Below, piece by piece: positions 55,145-64,000 of a DNA stretch of 64,000 bases; positions within the stretch are counted from its first letter, which is position 1, and every line of letters begins with the position of its first letter. The DNA is from Cycas panzhihuaensis (Eukaryota; Cycadophyta): NCBI GenBank assembly GCA_023213395.1, contig CM041465.1, forward strand, positions 129,153,741-129,217,740, written 5' to 3'. The notes under the pieces are model-generated. The model worked only from the letters and a program-made list of their open reading frames with translations. It had not been told where the DNA came from and made no database searches. The position numbers were made by a program, and so were the translations under genes.

Positions 55145-56681
55145 CTTTCTCTGTCTAAAAATACTGCTCTCAGCTATCTCTTTGTCAATAAAGACTGTGA
55201 CTTTAATTATAAAAATCTATATTCTCTACTAGTCAAAACTATCATATATGACCACTCATAATGATCATCTCTGAACTAGGAATCTAATGACTCGGACGAC
55301 ATTGCAATTTGACTCATATAATAGGAGTTATGGACGAAAACATCCAAGTACCCCCTTTGAAAACCAAACTGGAAATAAATAAATAAAAAATAAAAATTTT
55401 AAACCTCTTAACCCTAGGTTATATGAAATGGTGTGTGACCCTTCCACAATTGAATTGGGGTTACGGACTCCAAATAACAATGAATTCTAAACAAATGTTT
55501 AGTTAATAGACTATAAATCCACCCCTTCAAACTTTTGCATCACCTGTGCAGAGGTATAAGTGATATGCAGGCGACACCTCGTGCGATAATGTATCATGCA
55601 TTGGCGCACTGCTAAGGAATATAGTCCTTCGTATCTAGTTCTTATTTGCGATGTTTGCTTATCGATTTATCTCTACTTCCAATTACGGTTGTCCACGTAA
55701 TTTCCGATGGCTCACAGTGATCTTCAATGACTCAACAATACGGTGGCCAGCTTGACGAAATCCCTAGAACGTTGAAGGTGAGATAATGATGGACGAATAT
55801 CCACATGCGGACAGAGGCAAAATCTTCAACGGCTTAGGAGCGTAGATTGCGCAAGGTATATGTAGATTCGAGAAAGAAAATTTTGGCATCAAATCTCCAC
55901 AACAACTACACAATGAATTGATGCAGTATTCACAAGATTCAGGCAAGATCTGCACAGCTTCTTCAAGCAAATTTAATTCACACCATGAGCAGCTTGGGAT
56001 CTCTGTGGTCGCTTGTCACCTCGGTCAATTGACTAATAACAAGGATATTGCAGAGAGTCGACTTTCTTGCTTTTGTCTTATGCACCAATCTCTAGGTAGG
56101 GAGCAGGAACAGGCGCCACGCTTGGCCACTTCCACGGCAGGTCATGACAGAATGACAGAAAACCACGAGTGGACAGAGGCGCTTCAATATATAAATATGG
56201 TTAGCAGCCCTTCTGAAGAACAACAAATGGAGGCACTAACAATGATCTCACAAGGCGGTAATCTCATATATGTAGCGCAAGTGCAGCGGCATAGTATTGA
56301 GCACGAACTTAATCACTGGCGAACAATGAGCAGGGCATACTCTCTTCCTTTGCCCTAGATAAATTTCTTTGGTTTCATGAATGCACTCTTCTCAAAGGTT
56401 GACCAGAGAAGTTTTGTAAACCCTCTTTCATATAGCACAATAGGGGCAGTTGTAGATAAGGCGGCAAACAATACTGATAAATGAGGACTGCACAGAAGAA
56501 TGGCTTTTATTAAATAGCAGATTTGTAGTACTGATGAGAACAAGGGTTTCAACTATGGATACACCCAACTCTGATTTTTTGTTTCACACGACTTTGATTC
56601 CTAGATAGTAGTTGATCATCCTTCAAACCCTAGCCATGAACATGGCTTTAATTTATTTTCCAATCTGCCCCTTGAAAATGA
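55145..56681 (-). other. H leader, with an antisense open frame
   Basis: 1.5 kb between PBS and gag. On + it contains a 146-codon open frame (55918-56358) rich in Gln, Ser, Met and His with no known domain. It is opposite to the element's own direction. I do not call it a gene. Confidence 0.5.
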
Positions 56682-56694
56682 GGCTCTGATACTA
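56682..56694 (-). promoter_or_regulatory. H primer-binding site
   Basis: On - TAGTATCAGAGCC, two bases from the LTR; one change from the initiator-Met tRNA complement. Confidence 0.88.
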
Positions 56695-56696
56695 GT

Positions 56697-57205
56697 TGTA
56701 ACGAGCCAAAAATAATACAACAGACAAAAGCTCTATTTCCAATAACAAAGATATATTCAAAGTAGATCACAATGCTTCATAACGATAAATCTCATATGTT
56801 CACAGCAAATAACTGCAGCAATACAACCTCATAAATAATATTCAACAAAGACAACAATAGCATATGTGAACAATAGTAAATAATATTAACAGAATGATAG
56901 CACCTGATACAAAATATTCAGTAGTGTTGACGAACCTTCTTCAAGGCGAAAGCGACCCTCCAATAGGCATGAGGCCCTAATAGCACGAGGCCATTATCCC
57001 TTCATAACATAAATTCTCTAAGATGCGCTTCAAATGAGGGTGCCCTCTTTATTTATAGCCAACCTTTTAATTTTTCCTCCAAAATGCTGACTTCATAATA
57101 AAATAAATTAAATGATTCTTCTTTTAATTCTTCCAAAAACCAACTTCCTTATAATAAATTTCCCATATTAAAACCAACTTCTTCTTTTAATTTTGAAACA
57201 CTACA
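56697..57205 (-). repeat. H 5' LTR
   Basis: 509 bp, on + TGTAACGAGCC...ACACTACA. Carries a short duplication (GAGGCCCTAATAGCAC near 56970) absent from the 3' copy. Confidence 0.93.
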
Positions 57206-57571
57206 GAGTACAACTTTGTATTCTGCTTCTATGGAAGACAAGGAAACATTAGGTTGCTTCTTGCAACTCTACAAAACAACTATTGACCCAAGGTTGAAGC
57301 AATATCCCAAGGTCGAGCATCGACTATCTGGCATCCTGCATAATCCAAGTTCGAGAACCCTTCCAATGTGAAGTTCTCATTATGTGCACACTGTAGGCCA
57401 TGTTGCAATGTGCCATTGATATATCTTAGTATACGTTTGGATGCATTCCAATGCTTTTGATTGGGTTGAGACATGTACTTGGAACAAATCCCAACTACAA
57501 ATGAAAGATCTGGTCTAGTGTTAGTCAGATAAATTCGACTACCCACTAGCTACCAGTGTAGTGTCAAATCT
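57206..57571 (-). pseudogene. Copia I RNase H, N-terminal part
   Basis: Frame 57546-57280: GSRIYLTNTRPDLSFVVGIC, SKYMSQPNQKHWNASKRILR, YINGTLQHGLQCAHNENFTL, EGFSNLDYAGCQ; then SSIEAEYKVV in another frame near 57225. The TDSDWAG acidic block reads SNLDYAG. It joins 53163-53178 and 36339 downward once H and J are disregarded. Confidence 0.88.
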
Positions 57572-57879
57572 TGTTAGAGTGGTATCTTAACCACTTAACC
57601 AAACTAATATTAATGTGACATTATTGTGCAAATATTGTGGTGATGTACTAATGTGATGTATTTTATTATTTTGTGGGCCAACAGATGTAACACGTACGTA
57701 ATATGTGAGGCACTTATGGATCTATTTAAAGGGATCCAAATTCCCTTGTACTTTACAATTTTGTATCAATGTAATCTATATTTTCTGTGATGGGTTTTTA
57801 CCACAAGGTTTTCCACATCAATTCTATATCATGTGCTTGTTGTGTACATAAACGATTTGTTTGTCTGTGATTTCTAACA
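57572..57879 (+). repeat. Copia M 5' LTR
   Basis: 308 bp, TGTTAGAGTGG...ATTTCTAACA, with matching TGTTAGA/TCTAACA ends. Probable TATA region CTATTTAAAGGG near 57723. The segment GGGTTTTTACCACAAGG lies near its end. Confidence 0.92.
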
Positions 57880-57897
57880 TGGTATCAGAGCAGATGG
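57880..57897 (+). promoter_or_regulatory. Copia M primer-binding site
   Basis: TGGTATCAGAGCAGATGG immediately follows the LTR; exact match to the initiator-Met tRNA complement over the first 12 bases. Confidence 0.95.
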
Positions 57898-59352
57898 TTG
57901 TGCACAAGTAGACGTACGTTGGCCAATGTTTTCCAGATCATAGGTTGTCAGGTAATGCTGGCTCAACCCTTCATTGAGGATCGACTTCTCTATTAGTCAA
58001 AAGGATAGCCACAGGTTGCAATGATTGAGTAGAGTCTACCGGTGCCTTCTATTATGTGTTTTGTAGGTTAAATAGACTCCATTGTAGCAGAGAAACTGCA
58101 GATGTAGCAGAGGTGCTAGCTGTGAAATGTGTTATCTGTTGAGCCTATTTTTGTTCTAAGTGCATGCAGATGCAAAAGACATAAAGTTGTCGATATATTC
58201 CGCTGCATGGAACCATTGATGAGCTTGTTGCAACTACCACAGTTGAAAGAGAGCAGTTGTGTATTTGCTGCAGAAAAAGCCATTGGTGAGGAGAGACGTT
58301 GCTACATAAGTCAAAGTTCTGTTGTGATAACAAGACAACAGTCGTGACTATTGTAGACATGCAGATCGAAGCAACAATTGGCAAGGAGATTGTAGATCGT
58401 AGCAGAAATTTGCCACAGTAGACACCACCGATGAGAGGAGACACAGTCATTGCGTCAAGATCGTACTATCTTGATGTATGCAAGCCTATTGACGTCGCTA
58501 GAGAGAGACGAAGACATATGATCACAAAGGTTGAAGACACAACTAGTGAGGAGATTGCATGTCATAACCCTTGTGCCAAAGTTGAAAGAGGTATGTAGCG
58601 GGGGAGACGCCATATATTGTAGACGCCAATTGCTAGTCATGACATAGAGTAGTTGTGATTACAAACGTAGATTAATGTAGAGAATTTGTTGCAGCTCGTA
58701 GATGCAATTTCATCGTTGTATTTACGACTCCTCATAAGGCATTTCTCATATATATTTTGCCCTAATATAAAATTGAAATTGATATATATTAAGTCATTGC
58801 AATGTTTGATATTTGATATTTGGCATTTGGTGTTTACGTGATATCATGAGTGATATGTAAGACGATTATTGAATGACTAAAGTTGAAATATATATATTGA
58901 AATGCCTTTGAAAATGTTAAATGATGGCTTATTTCAAGTGGCACAACATGAAAATGAAGGCATCACATGTTGTGATGTCTGTCGTTCTTCATGTTGAATG
59001 AGGTGATTCTTTAAGTGTTTTTTTCATTAATGGGCGCACTTTTATTGATATGAGGCATATGTTGAGTAGTTTGGGCGAGTAGATGTGTTGATCATTGCAT
59101 TGTTATTACATTGATGACAAAGTGGTAAAGCTTGAATTATGTTATATAGTGGTGTTTTAATTATTATTATTAGACTTGTGAAGTGAAGTGTTCAGATTTG
59201 TCTTTTCATTCAGTAGTTTATTGGCCTGTTTGTAAGTGGTATTAGTATTGGTGAAACCTTTATATTTTTTGGGTGGTTGAACGGATTGATTTTTGGGGAA
59301 TTTAGCCTATCGAAGGTTGGTTTAGGGTTCTTACATTTGTCGATTGTACGTC
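57898..59352 (+). other. Copia M untranslated leader
   Basis: No supported frame. 58060-58640 is rich in repeated GTAGCAGA/GTAGAC-type words (such as GATGTAGCAGAGG), possibly decayed short tandem repeats. Confidence 0.65.
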
Positions 59353-60130
59353 ATGGAGAAGTTGGTTCCACTGATTACTTTTAATGGGAATAACTTTAAC
59401 GAATGGAAAGCAAATATGGAATTGGTCTTCATGGTTAACCAACTTTGGGGCATTACCAAATTTGAAACACTGGTTGTTCCCTTAGATGAAAAAGAATGTA
59501 TACATGCTGAGAAAAAACAATTCATGGCTATAGGGTTGCTTAAGTTATCTTTGTTTTCAGACCACAGAGCTTTAGTCCACAACCTTGAAACATTGCACGA
59601 GATCTGGACTAAGCTAAGTGAGATGTTCAACAAGAAGAAAACTAATCGTTGTCTTGCTCTTATGATGGAGTCGTTGAATTCAAAAGTAGAGGATGAGATC
59701 AACATCAGTGGTTACCTAAATAAGATCACTGATTTGAGGAATAGGTTTGATGAATTGAAGTCAAACTCAATTGATGATGCATTGTCTTTTGCCATTATTA
59801 TGTCAAAGTTGCCCGTTGCATTTAAAGCCTTCCAAACTATCTACGCTAGGGATGAAGTTATGGAGGGTGAATCGTTTGAATCACTAAGAAACTTTATTCT
59901 AGCAAAGGATGCCAAGTTGAAGTATCATGGAATACTTGTTGGCTCAAGTTCCAATCAGGCTTTGGTCATGAAGACACAAAGAAAAAATGTTGTTCAAGAG
60001 TGTAAGTCTACAAAAAAAATAGGTGAGAGATCTCGGGAAAAGAAGAAGTTTATGGGTAAGTGTAAATATTGCAAGTAAGAGGGCCAGAAAGAAAAGAATT
60101 GTTAGTTTAAGAAGCGCAATAAGTGCAAGG
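59353..60130 (+). pseudogene. Copia M gag
   Basis: Gag, open from MEKLVPLITFNGNNFNEWKA (start chosen at 59353; an in-frame ATG lies at 59344) for about 240 codons: MVNQLWGITKFETLVVPLDE, LKLSLFSDHRALVHNLETLH, EIWTKLSEMF, INISGYLNKITDLRNRFDEL, ALSFAIIMSKLPVAFKAFQT. A basic segment precedes the knuckle CKYCK, then TAA at 60076, EGQKEKNC: the knuckle His is Gln. A single stop separates this from protease, making it the longest intact gag here. It would package element RNA. Confidence 0.92.
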
Positions 60131-60183
60131 CTAATCAAGATGTTAAGGGGAAGAGTGTAGTAGCACATTATGTTAGGGTATCA

Positions 60184-60492
60184 ATGTTGTTAGTTGATTC
60201 AAATCAGAAAGACTATTGGATCCTAGACTTTGGTGCACAAAATCACATCACCTATCAGAAGCAAAACTTTGATGCCATTGATATAGGCACAAGTGATGCT
60301 AATGTGATTCTTGGAGATGTTTGTGTATTGCCTGTAGAAGGTGTTGGTTTTGTTTCACTTACAGGAGGTAAGTTCAATAGAGTTTACTATGTGCCAAAGA
60401 TGAGGCTTAATCTTCTTTCTGCACGAGAAATCTACAAGCAAGATATGAATTTTTCAAAGGGGAATATTCTTGGTATATGCCAACTAATATAA
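60184..60492 (+). pseudogene. Copia M protease, truncated
   Basis: SNQKDYWILDFGAQNHITYQ, DVCVLPVEGVGFVSLTGGKF, NRVYYVPKMRLNLLSAREIY. The signature D-F-G has Phe where Ser or Thr is expected (TCT to TTT). Open for about 100 codons, ending near SKGNILGICQLI where M is cut off. Confidence 0.88.
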
Positions 60493-61579
60493 CCTAAAGT
60501 TATGTTTGTAAGGTTATAAAAATCAAATTTTTGTGATTTTTTCCGAAGTTGTGGCAGCTCGTGGGTGAAGATTTGAACGAACGAGGGTAGGTAACAATTG
60601 AATGGAGCACACGATCATTGAAATGAGCCTGGATTTGCGTTTCCCTCCAGTGAATGATGGATTCAAGACTACTTCACGTGATTTGGTGCATCGATTGAGA
60701 AATACGAGTTGTATGGGCATTTGTGAGGGCACACAACTAGCAGGATGAACAAATGCTTTTGGAGTGTGAATTCTCACTCGAAATCATTGTAGCTAGGGTA
60801 GAAATGCATGTAAAGAACTTTAGAAATCAACCCAGCAGCAGGAATGTAGAAAACAAGAATTTTTTCTTTAAGAAATTCACTTCAAATAGTGAGAAATTCG
60901 CCCAATACACTATGGAGTCACTCAAGTGTAGAATTTGACTGAGGAGAGCAGAGTGCAGCGGTTTGTAGCCAGTAGAGTATGAATCATGCTGAGAGCTACA
61001 GATTTATTGGGAAAACCCTACAAAATAATGTTTATTTGTAGAAAAAATGAAGAAAAACAATGATTTCTATGTATTTTCTCTGTTGCGCATACAAACTGAG
61101 CTTCAGAAAAAATATTACTAGAAATTAAATTAATTAATTTTCAGCTTGCGAAAAAACTTTTGAGATGAAAAATAGTGCAGAAATAAGCAAAACCTGGCTT
61201 TGGATTGCCTTTGGAGAGCGAAAGTTGACACCAAGGATTTGGTGCACTTCCTCTGTAACGAACCATTACACCAAAACCTCGAGGTGTTAGTGAAGACCAC
61301 CCAAGTGTGTAACATTACCTCCCCCACAAGGTGTTGACGTCTCGGCAACCCACTCTTGGTGACCCACTCCTGGTAATTTCATACCTTATCAAGCCCCGAG
61401 CGAACATTGCTATGTCGGCATTCTACCGAGGCTGTCCTCTCCGAGAATTGAACCCATGGCCTTGGCTTTGGTACCACTTGTAATGAACCATTACACCAAA
61501 ACCTCGAGGTGTTAGTGAAGACTGCCTAGGTGTGTAACATTCTCCAAGCCTAAAATCAACAAATACTTCTCTCCAAATA
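60493..61579 (-). other. Copia I untranslated leader, carrying the TRIM
   Basis: Resembles the leader of B (21280-22040), including a CTTTGGATTGCCTTTGGAGAGC segment. No coding. The TRIM occupies 61254-61539. Confidence 0.7.
61254..61539 (-). mobile_element. TRIM, 286-bp miniature LTR element
   Basis: Two direct repeats of exactly 61 bp (61254-61314 and 61479-61539), ends TGTAA...GTAACA, differing at five positions, all transitions. On -, PBS TGGTACCAAAGCC (61464-61476) lies two bases inside the 5' LTR, and a PPT GGGGGAGGTAA (61315-61325) abuts the 3' LTR. Flanks TCCTC (61249-61253) and TTCTC (61540-61544) match at four of five. No coding. This is the defining layout of terminal-repeat retrotransposons in miniature, mobilised by other elements. 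Confidence 0.9.
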
Positions 61580-61591
61580 GCTCTGATACCA
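61580..61591 (-). promoter_or_regulatory. Copia I primer-binding site
   Basis: On - TGGTATCAGAGC, exact, two bases from the LTR at 61594. Confidence 0.92.
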
Positions 61592-61593
61592 AA

Positions 61594-62201
61594 TGTTGAA
61601 TGTGGTATGGGCTCCAATACCACAATGACAGCCAAGGAGCATATGTAGAAGAAGATGGTATTCAACCTTCACACTAATGATTGATAAGCACAGCCCTTAG
61701 GATCTTATGGAGAGGAAATCAATTAGCATGAGCTAATAAGTAAGCATAAGGTACAATGTACTCAAGTATAAGATAGACATAAATATGGAGGAGTAAGAAT
61801 TGCTCCACACTCCAAATAAACAAGATTAATATAGATTGAAAAATAGCAACATAACAATACAGTACTCACTCTCATGTATGATACATGAGAATTGGTCTCA
61901 ATATATAGAGTTAGAGGAGAGACTTTGGGTGGCTTCATGTTTGACGAATGTAAAACATGTAAGCTATGCCAATTGCATGTGGGATAAGTGTCCCAATTGC
62001 ATGTGGGATAAGTGTCCCTTGGGCTCTCTTGTGAGCAAAAGTGTATGAGGGGTACATTGATCCTCAAGTCACAACATTGTGCAACTAGAGAGAATGTGGG
62101 TGTGTAGTTTATCACTTTAGGTGATAAGACACCTTTACATAAAGTACATAATATTACAATCTAAAGTACATTACATAACATTTAAACATAAAGGTTTAAC
62201 A
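61594..62201 (-). repeat. LTR shared by copia I (5') and L (3')
   Basis: 608 bp, on + TGTTGAATGTGG...GGTTTAACA. A PBS lies on its left and a PPT complement (CCCCACCTT, 62202-62210) on its right. It contains a perfect 24-bp tandem duplication at 61971-62018. Confidence 0.87.
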
Positions 62202-63293
62202 CCCCACCTTAATATTTATAATGTTAAGTCGAACACCAAGACCATCCTTGAATTTTTCAAACTTTTCTTTACCAAGTGGCTTGGTAAAGATATCCGCTAG
62301 TTGTTGGTCTGTGGGCTTGTAGAAGAGGTTGATCTCATCATTTTGCATATTTTCCCTAATGAAATGGTGATGAACGAACTTCGATGTGCTTGGTCTTTGT
62401 ATGAAAAACTAGATTCTTAGTCAACTTGAGCACACTTTGGTTGTCACAATATAACCTGGTGGGGTGATCCTGCTTAAGTTCAAGCTTGCTAAGAATAGCC
62501 TCACAAGCTACGCTGACTACAACTTTGTACTCTACTTCCGTGGAGGACAAAGTAACATTGGGTTGCTTCTTGCAACTCCATGAAATAACTTCTGACCCAA
62601 GGTGAAAACAATATCTTAAGCTATCCTGATATCCTGGTGGCTATCTTGGTATCCTACCCAATCAAAATCCGAGATCCCTTCCAAGATGAAGTTCTCATTA
62701 TGTGTATATTGAAGGCCATGCTGCAATGTGCCTTTGAGATATCTCAGTATATGTTTTGCTACATTTCAATGCTTCAGATTGGGTTGAGACATGTACTTGG
62801 AACAAATCCCAATTGCAAATGAAATATCTGGTCTAGTGTTGGTGAGATAGATTAGGCTACTCACTAGTTGTCGATATAATGTGAGATCTGTAGGTGTTGC
62901 TTCCTAATCAAGTGATAACTTAGTTCCATTCTCTATGAGTGTACGCGAAGATTTGTAGTCTTCTATTCTGAATTGCTACAAAATGTCTCAAGAATATTTG
63001 ACTTGGAAAATGAAGATATGACCTAGTTGTTGCCACACCTCCATTCCTAAAAAATAATGGAGAAGTCTAAGATCAGTCATCTCAAAACTCCTCTTAAGGT
63101 CATCCTGGAGAATTTGTATCATCTTAGTGTCACTTCTAATGATCACTAAGTCATCAACATACAAAACGACAAAGACAACATGGTTTTTCCTAACTTTTAT
63201 GTACAAGTTAGGATTTGATGAGGATTGATGATATCCATATTTCAAAAAACAATCATCAATTTTAGAATACCATGCTCTTAGGCCCTTTTTCAA
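62202..63293 (-). pseudogene. Copia L RT C-terminus and RNase H
   Basis: RT frame 63293-62988: KGLRAWYSKIDDCFLKYGYH, VVFVVLYVDDLVIIRSDTKM (YVDD intact), SFEMTDLRLLHYFLGMEVWQ. RNase H: TDLTLYRQLVSSLIYLTNTR-like, SKYMSQPNLKHWN-like near 62780, STEVEYKVVVSVACEAI, LYCDNQSVLKLTKNLVFHTK (62550-62356). It begins at the YGLKxAPRAWY block; everything upstream is cut off at about 63293. Same lineage as B and I. Confidence 0.88.
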
Positions 63294-63295
63294 AC

Positions 63296-63785
63296 TGATG
63301 GAAAGAGGGTTAGTAACATTTACATAAATTAATAAATTGACATTAGATTAATATATAAACAACACTGAGTATCAATAAATACATAACACAGAATATAGAT
63401 AGGTGGAAAACCTCATTAAGAGATGAAAAACCACCTCAAAAAAATAAATATATATTAATAAAATAAATATACATTACAGGTTTTGATGAGGATCTCATCC
63501 TCTCTCTAAATCTTATTTTAGGTTCAACAATCTCTTTAATGAAAGAAAATCTAGTCAACCTCCAATTTCTGTACATACCATGATCATCATACTAAGACAT
63601 TAATACCTAACTACCTATGGACAGCAACCCGACAATCAGGCAAACAGACCAGCCTCCAGGAATCTAGGAAGAGACTTTTAAGGAGAGAAAAGTTCGTTGA
63701 AGTGAGGAGGTTGTTATTACAACAAACTTTACATAATTAAGTGTAAATATTAATAAGGTTAACAAAAGTAACATTACAATCTAGC
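63296..63785 (-). repeat. LTR-like segment V
   Basis: On - it has the plant copia hallmark GGTGGTTTTTCATCTC followed by GGTTTTCCACCT (63400-63440), as in the O LTR. Starts on + TGATGGAAAGAGG; the inner end near 63770-63785 is not fixed. No PBS seen. Confidence 0.55.
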
Positions 63786-64000
63786 ACAAGCTTGTGAAGG
63801 ATCTTTTAATTTTCTAGTCTGAATCAACATGTTTTGATGTTCAATAAGTTGATTCGTTAATTGATCAAAAGTAATTGGTGGATGTCTTGCCTGTTGCTTA
63901 GTGGTTTTGAAAATATTGAAATGTTTTGGGAGTTTATTAATTGCAAGACGAACATGTGTATCGTCATCTTTTGCATGTGTTACAGTGACTACTTTATCAC
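63786..64000 (-). pseudogene. Copia gag fragment W, cut by window edge
   Basis: On - from the edge: VVTVTHAKDDDTHVRLAINK, LPKHFNIFKTTKQQARHPPI, TFDQLTNQLIEHQNMLIQTR, KLKDPSQACARL then a stop. The LPKxFxxFKTT...LxxLxxxLIxxE pattern is copia gag. It lies beside V with no pol between, so the element is internally deleted or V is unrelated. Confidence 0.7.

Larger units (their letters stand above)
53179..57205 (-). mobile_element. H: non-autonomous gag-only LTR element
   Basis: 4.0 kb, LTRs 53179-53669 and 56697-57205, TGTAGC...GCTACA ends, perfect duplication GAGTA (53174-53178 and 57206-57210). PBS 56682-56694, PPT next to 53669. The 3.0-kb interior has one gag-like frame and no protease, integrase or RT. 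This is the layout of TR-GAG elements, which rely on enzymes of autonomous relatives. PBS and gag style suggest Ty3/gypsy. It sits 11 bp from the J insertion within copia I RNase H. Confidence 0.92.
57572..60492 (+). mobile_element. Copia M, 5' part only
   Basis: 5' LTR 57572-57879, exact PBS 57880-57897, 1.4-kb leader, nearly intact gag and part of protease, ending abruptly at about 60492 where the leader of copia I resumes. No integrase, RT or 3' LTR. It occupies the place of most of I's pol, so insertion and deletion both occurred here. A lineage distinct from A, B, E, J and K. Confidence 0.87.
35502..62201 (-). mobile_element. Copia I, outermost host of the right-hand nest
   Basis: 3' LTR 35502-36021, PPT, RNase H 36030-36339, 53163-53178 and 57206-57571, leader 60493-61579, PBS 61580-61591, 5' LTR 61594-62201. 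J (36340-53162), H (53179-57205), M (57572-60492) and the TRIM (61254-61539) lie inside. Most of RT, integrase and gag are absent, lost between 57571 and 60493. A normal right-hand target duplication is lacking because the 5' LTR is shared with L. Confidence 0.8.

Noticed and set aside
1-64000. Host protein genes, CRISPR arrays, bacterial operons or defence systems
   Set aside because: All recognised domains are retrotransposon gag or pol; repeats lack regular spacers and the sequence has plant retroelement features throughout.

Overview
This window looks like intergenic DNA from a large, repeat-rich plant nuclear genome. The elements are plant-type Ty1/copia and Ty3/gypsy LTR retrotransposons. 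Their primer-binding sites are variants of TGGTATCAGAGC, the complement of the initiator-Met tRNA 3' end that plant elements use. A gymnosperm or other giant-genome seed plant is plausible, but the species cannot be fixed from this sequence. I found no host protein gene, rRNA, tRNA gene or CRISPR array. Almost every long reading frame is a retrotransposon gag or pol fragment, and most are broken by stops and frameshifts.

Left part (1-15191). The 3' half of a well-preserved + strand copia element (O) runs off the left edge. A simple repeat, an isolated - strand LTR with its PBS (P), a copia gag relic (U) and a - strand gypsy RNase H/integrase relic (Q2) follow. Copia A (7411-13445, +) has both LTRs, PBS, gag, protease, integrase and PPT but has lost most of RT and all of RNase H. 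A sits inside the 3' LTR of a decayed - strand gypsy element (Q), whose integrase and chromodomain-like relics lie at 13640-14890.

Middle (15187-34597). A gypsy gag relic (R) is split by a - strand copia element (C/D, 15192-34449) with unusually short 170-bp LTRs and a perfect target duplication ATATT. C/D is itself split by copia B (15807-22614, duplication AATAT), by a block holding a gypsy 3' end (G) and a 5'-truncated + strand copia (E), and by a solo LTR (F, duplication CCAAA).

Right part (34598-64000). This is a Russian doll. Copia I (-, from 35502 to the LTR at 61594-62201) contains copia J (36340-53162), which contains copia K (37951-50544), which contains gypsy N (38778-45264, +), which contains a solo copia LTR S (41319-41848). 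I also carries a non-autonomous gypsy-like gag-only element H (53179-57205, duplication GAGTA), the 5' part of copia M (57572-60492) and a 286-bp TRIM with 61-bp LTRs (61254-61539). The LTR at 61594-62201 has a PBS on one side and a PPT on the other, so it is shared by I and a tandem neighbour L.

The strongest unexplained signals are structural. Nearly every copia 3' LTR junction is flanked by an inverted repeat that puts the polypurine tract in a hairpin loop, in several unrelated families. A palindrome with inverted TTGAC cores recurs in the U3 of one LTR family, with a paired base change in one copy. All six copia protease active sites visible here are altered, every time by C-to-T or G-to-A changes. 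These are proposals from reading the sequence; no alignment or folding program was run.
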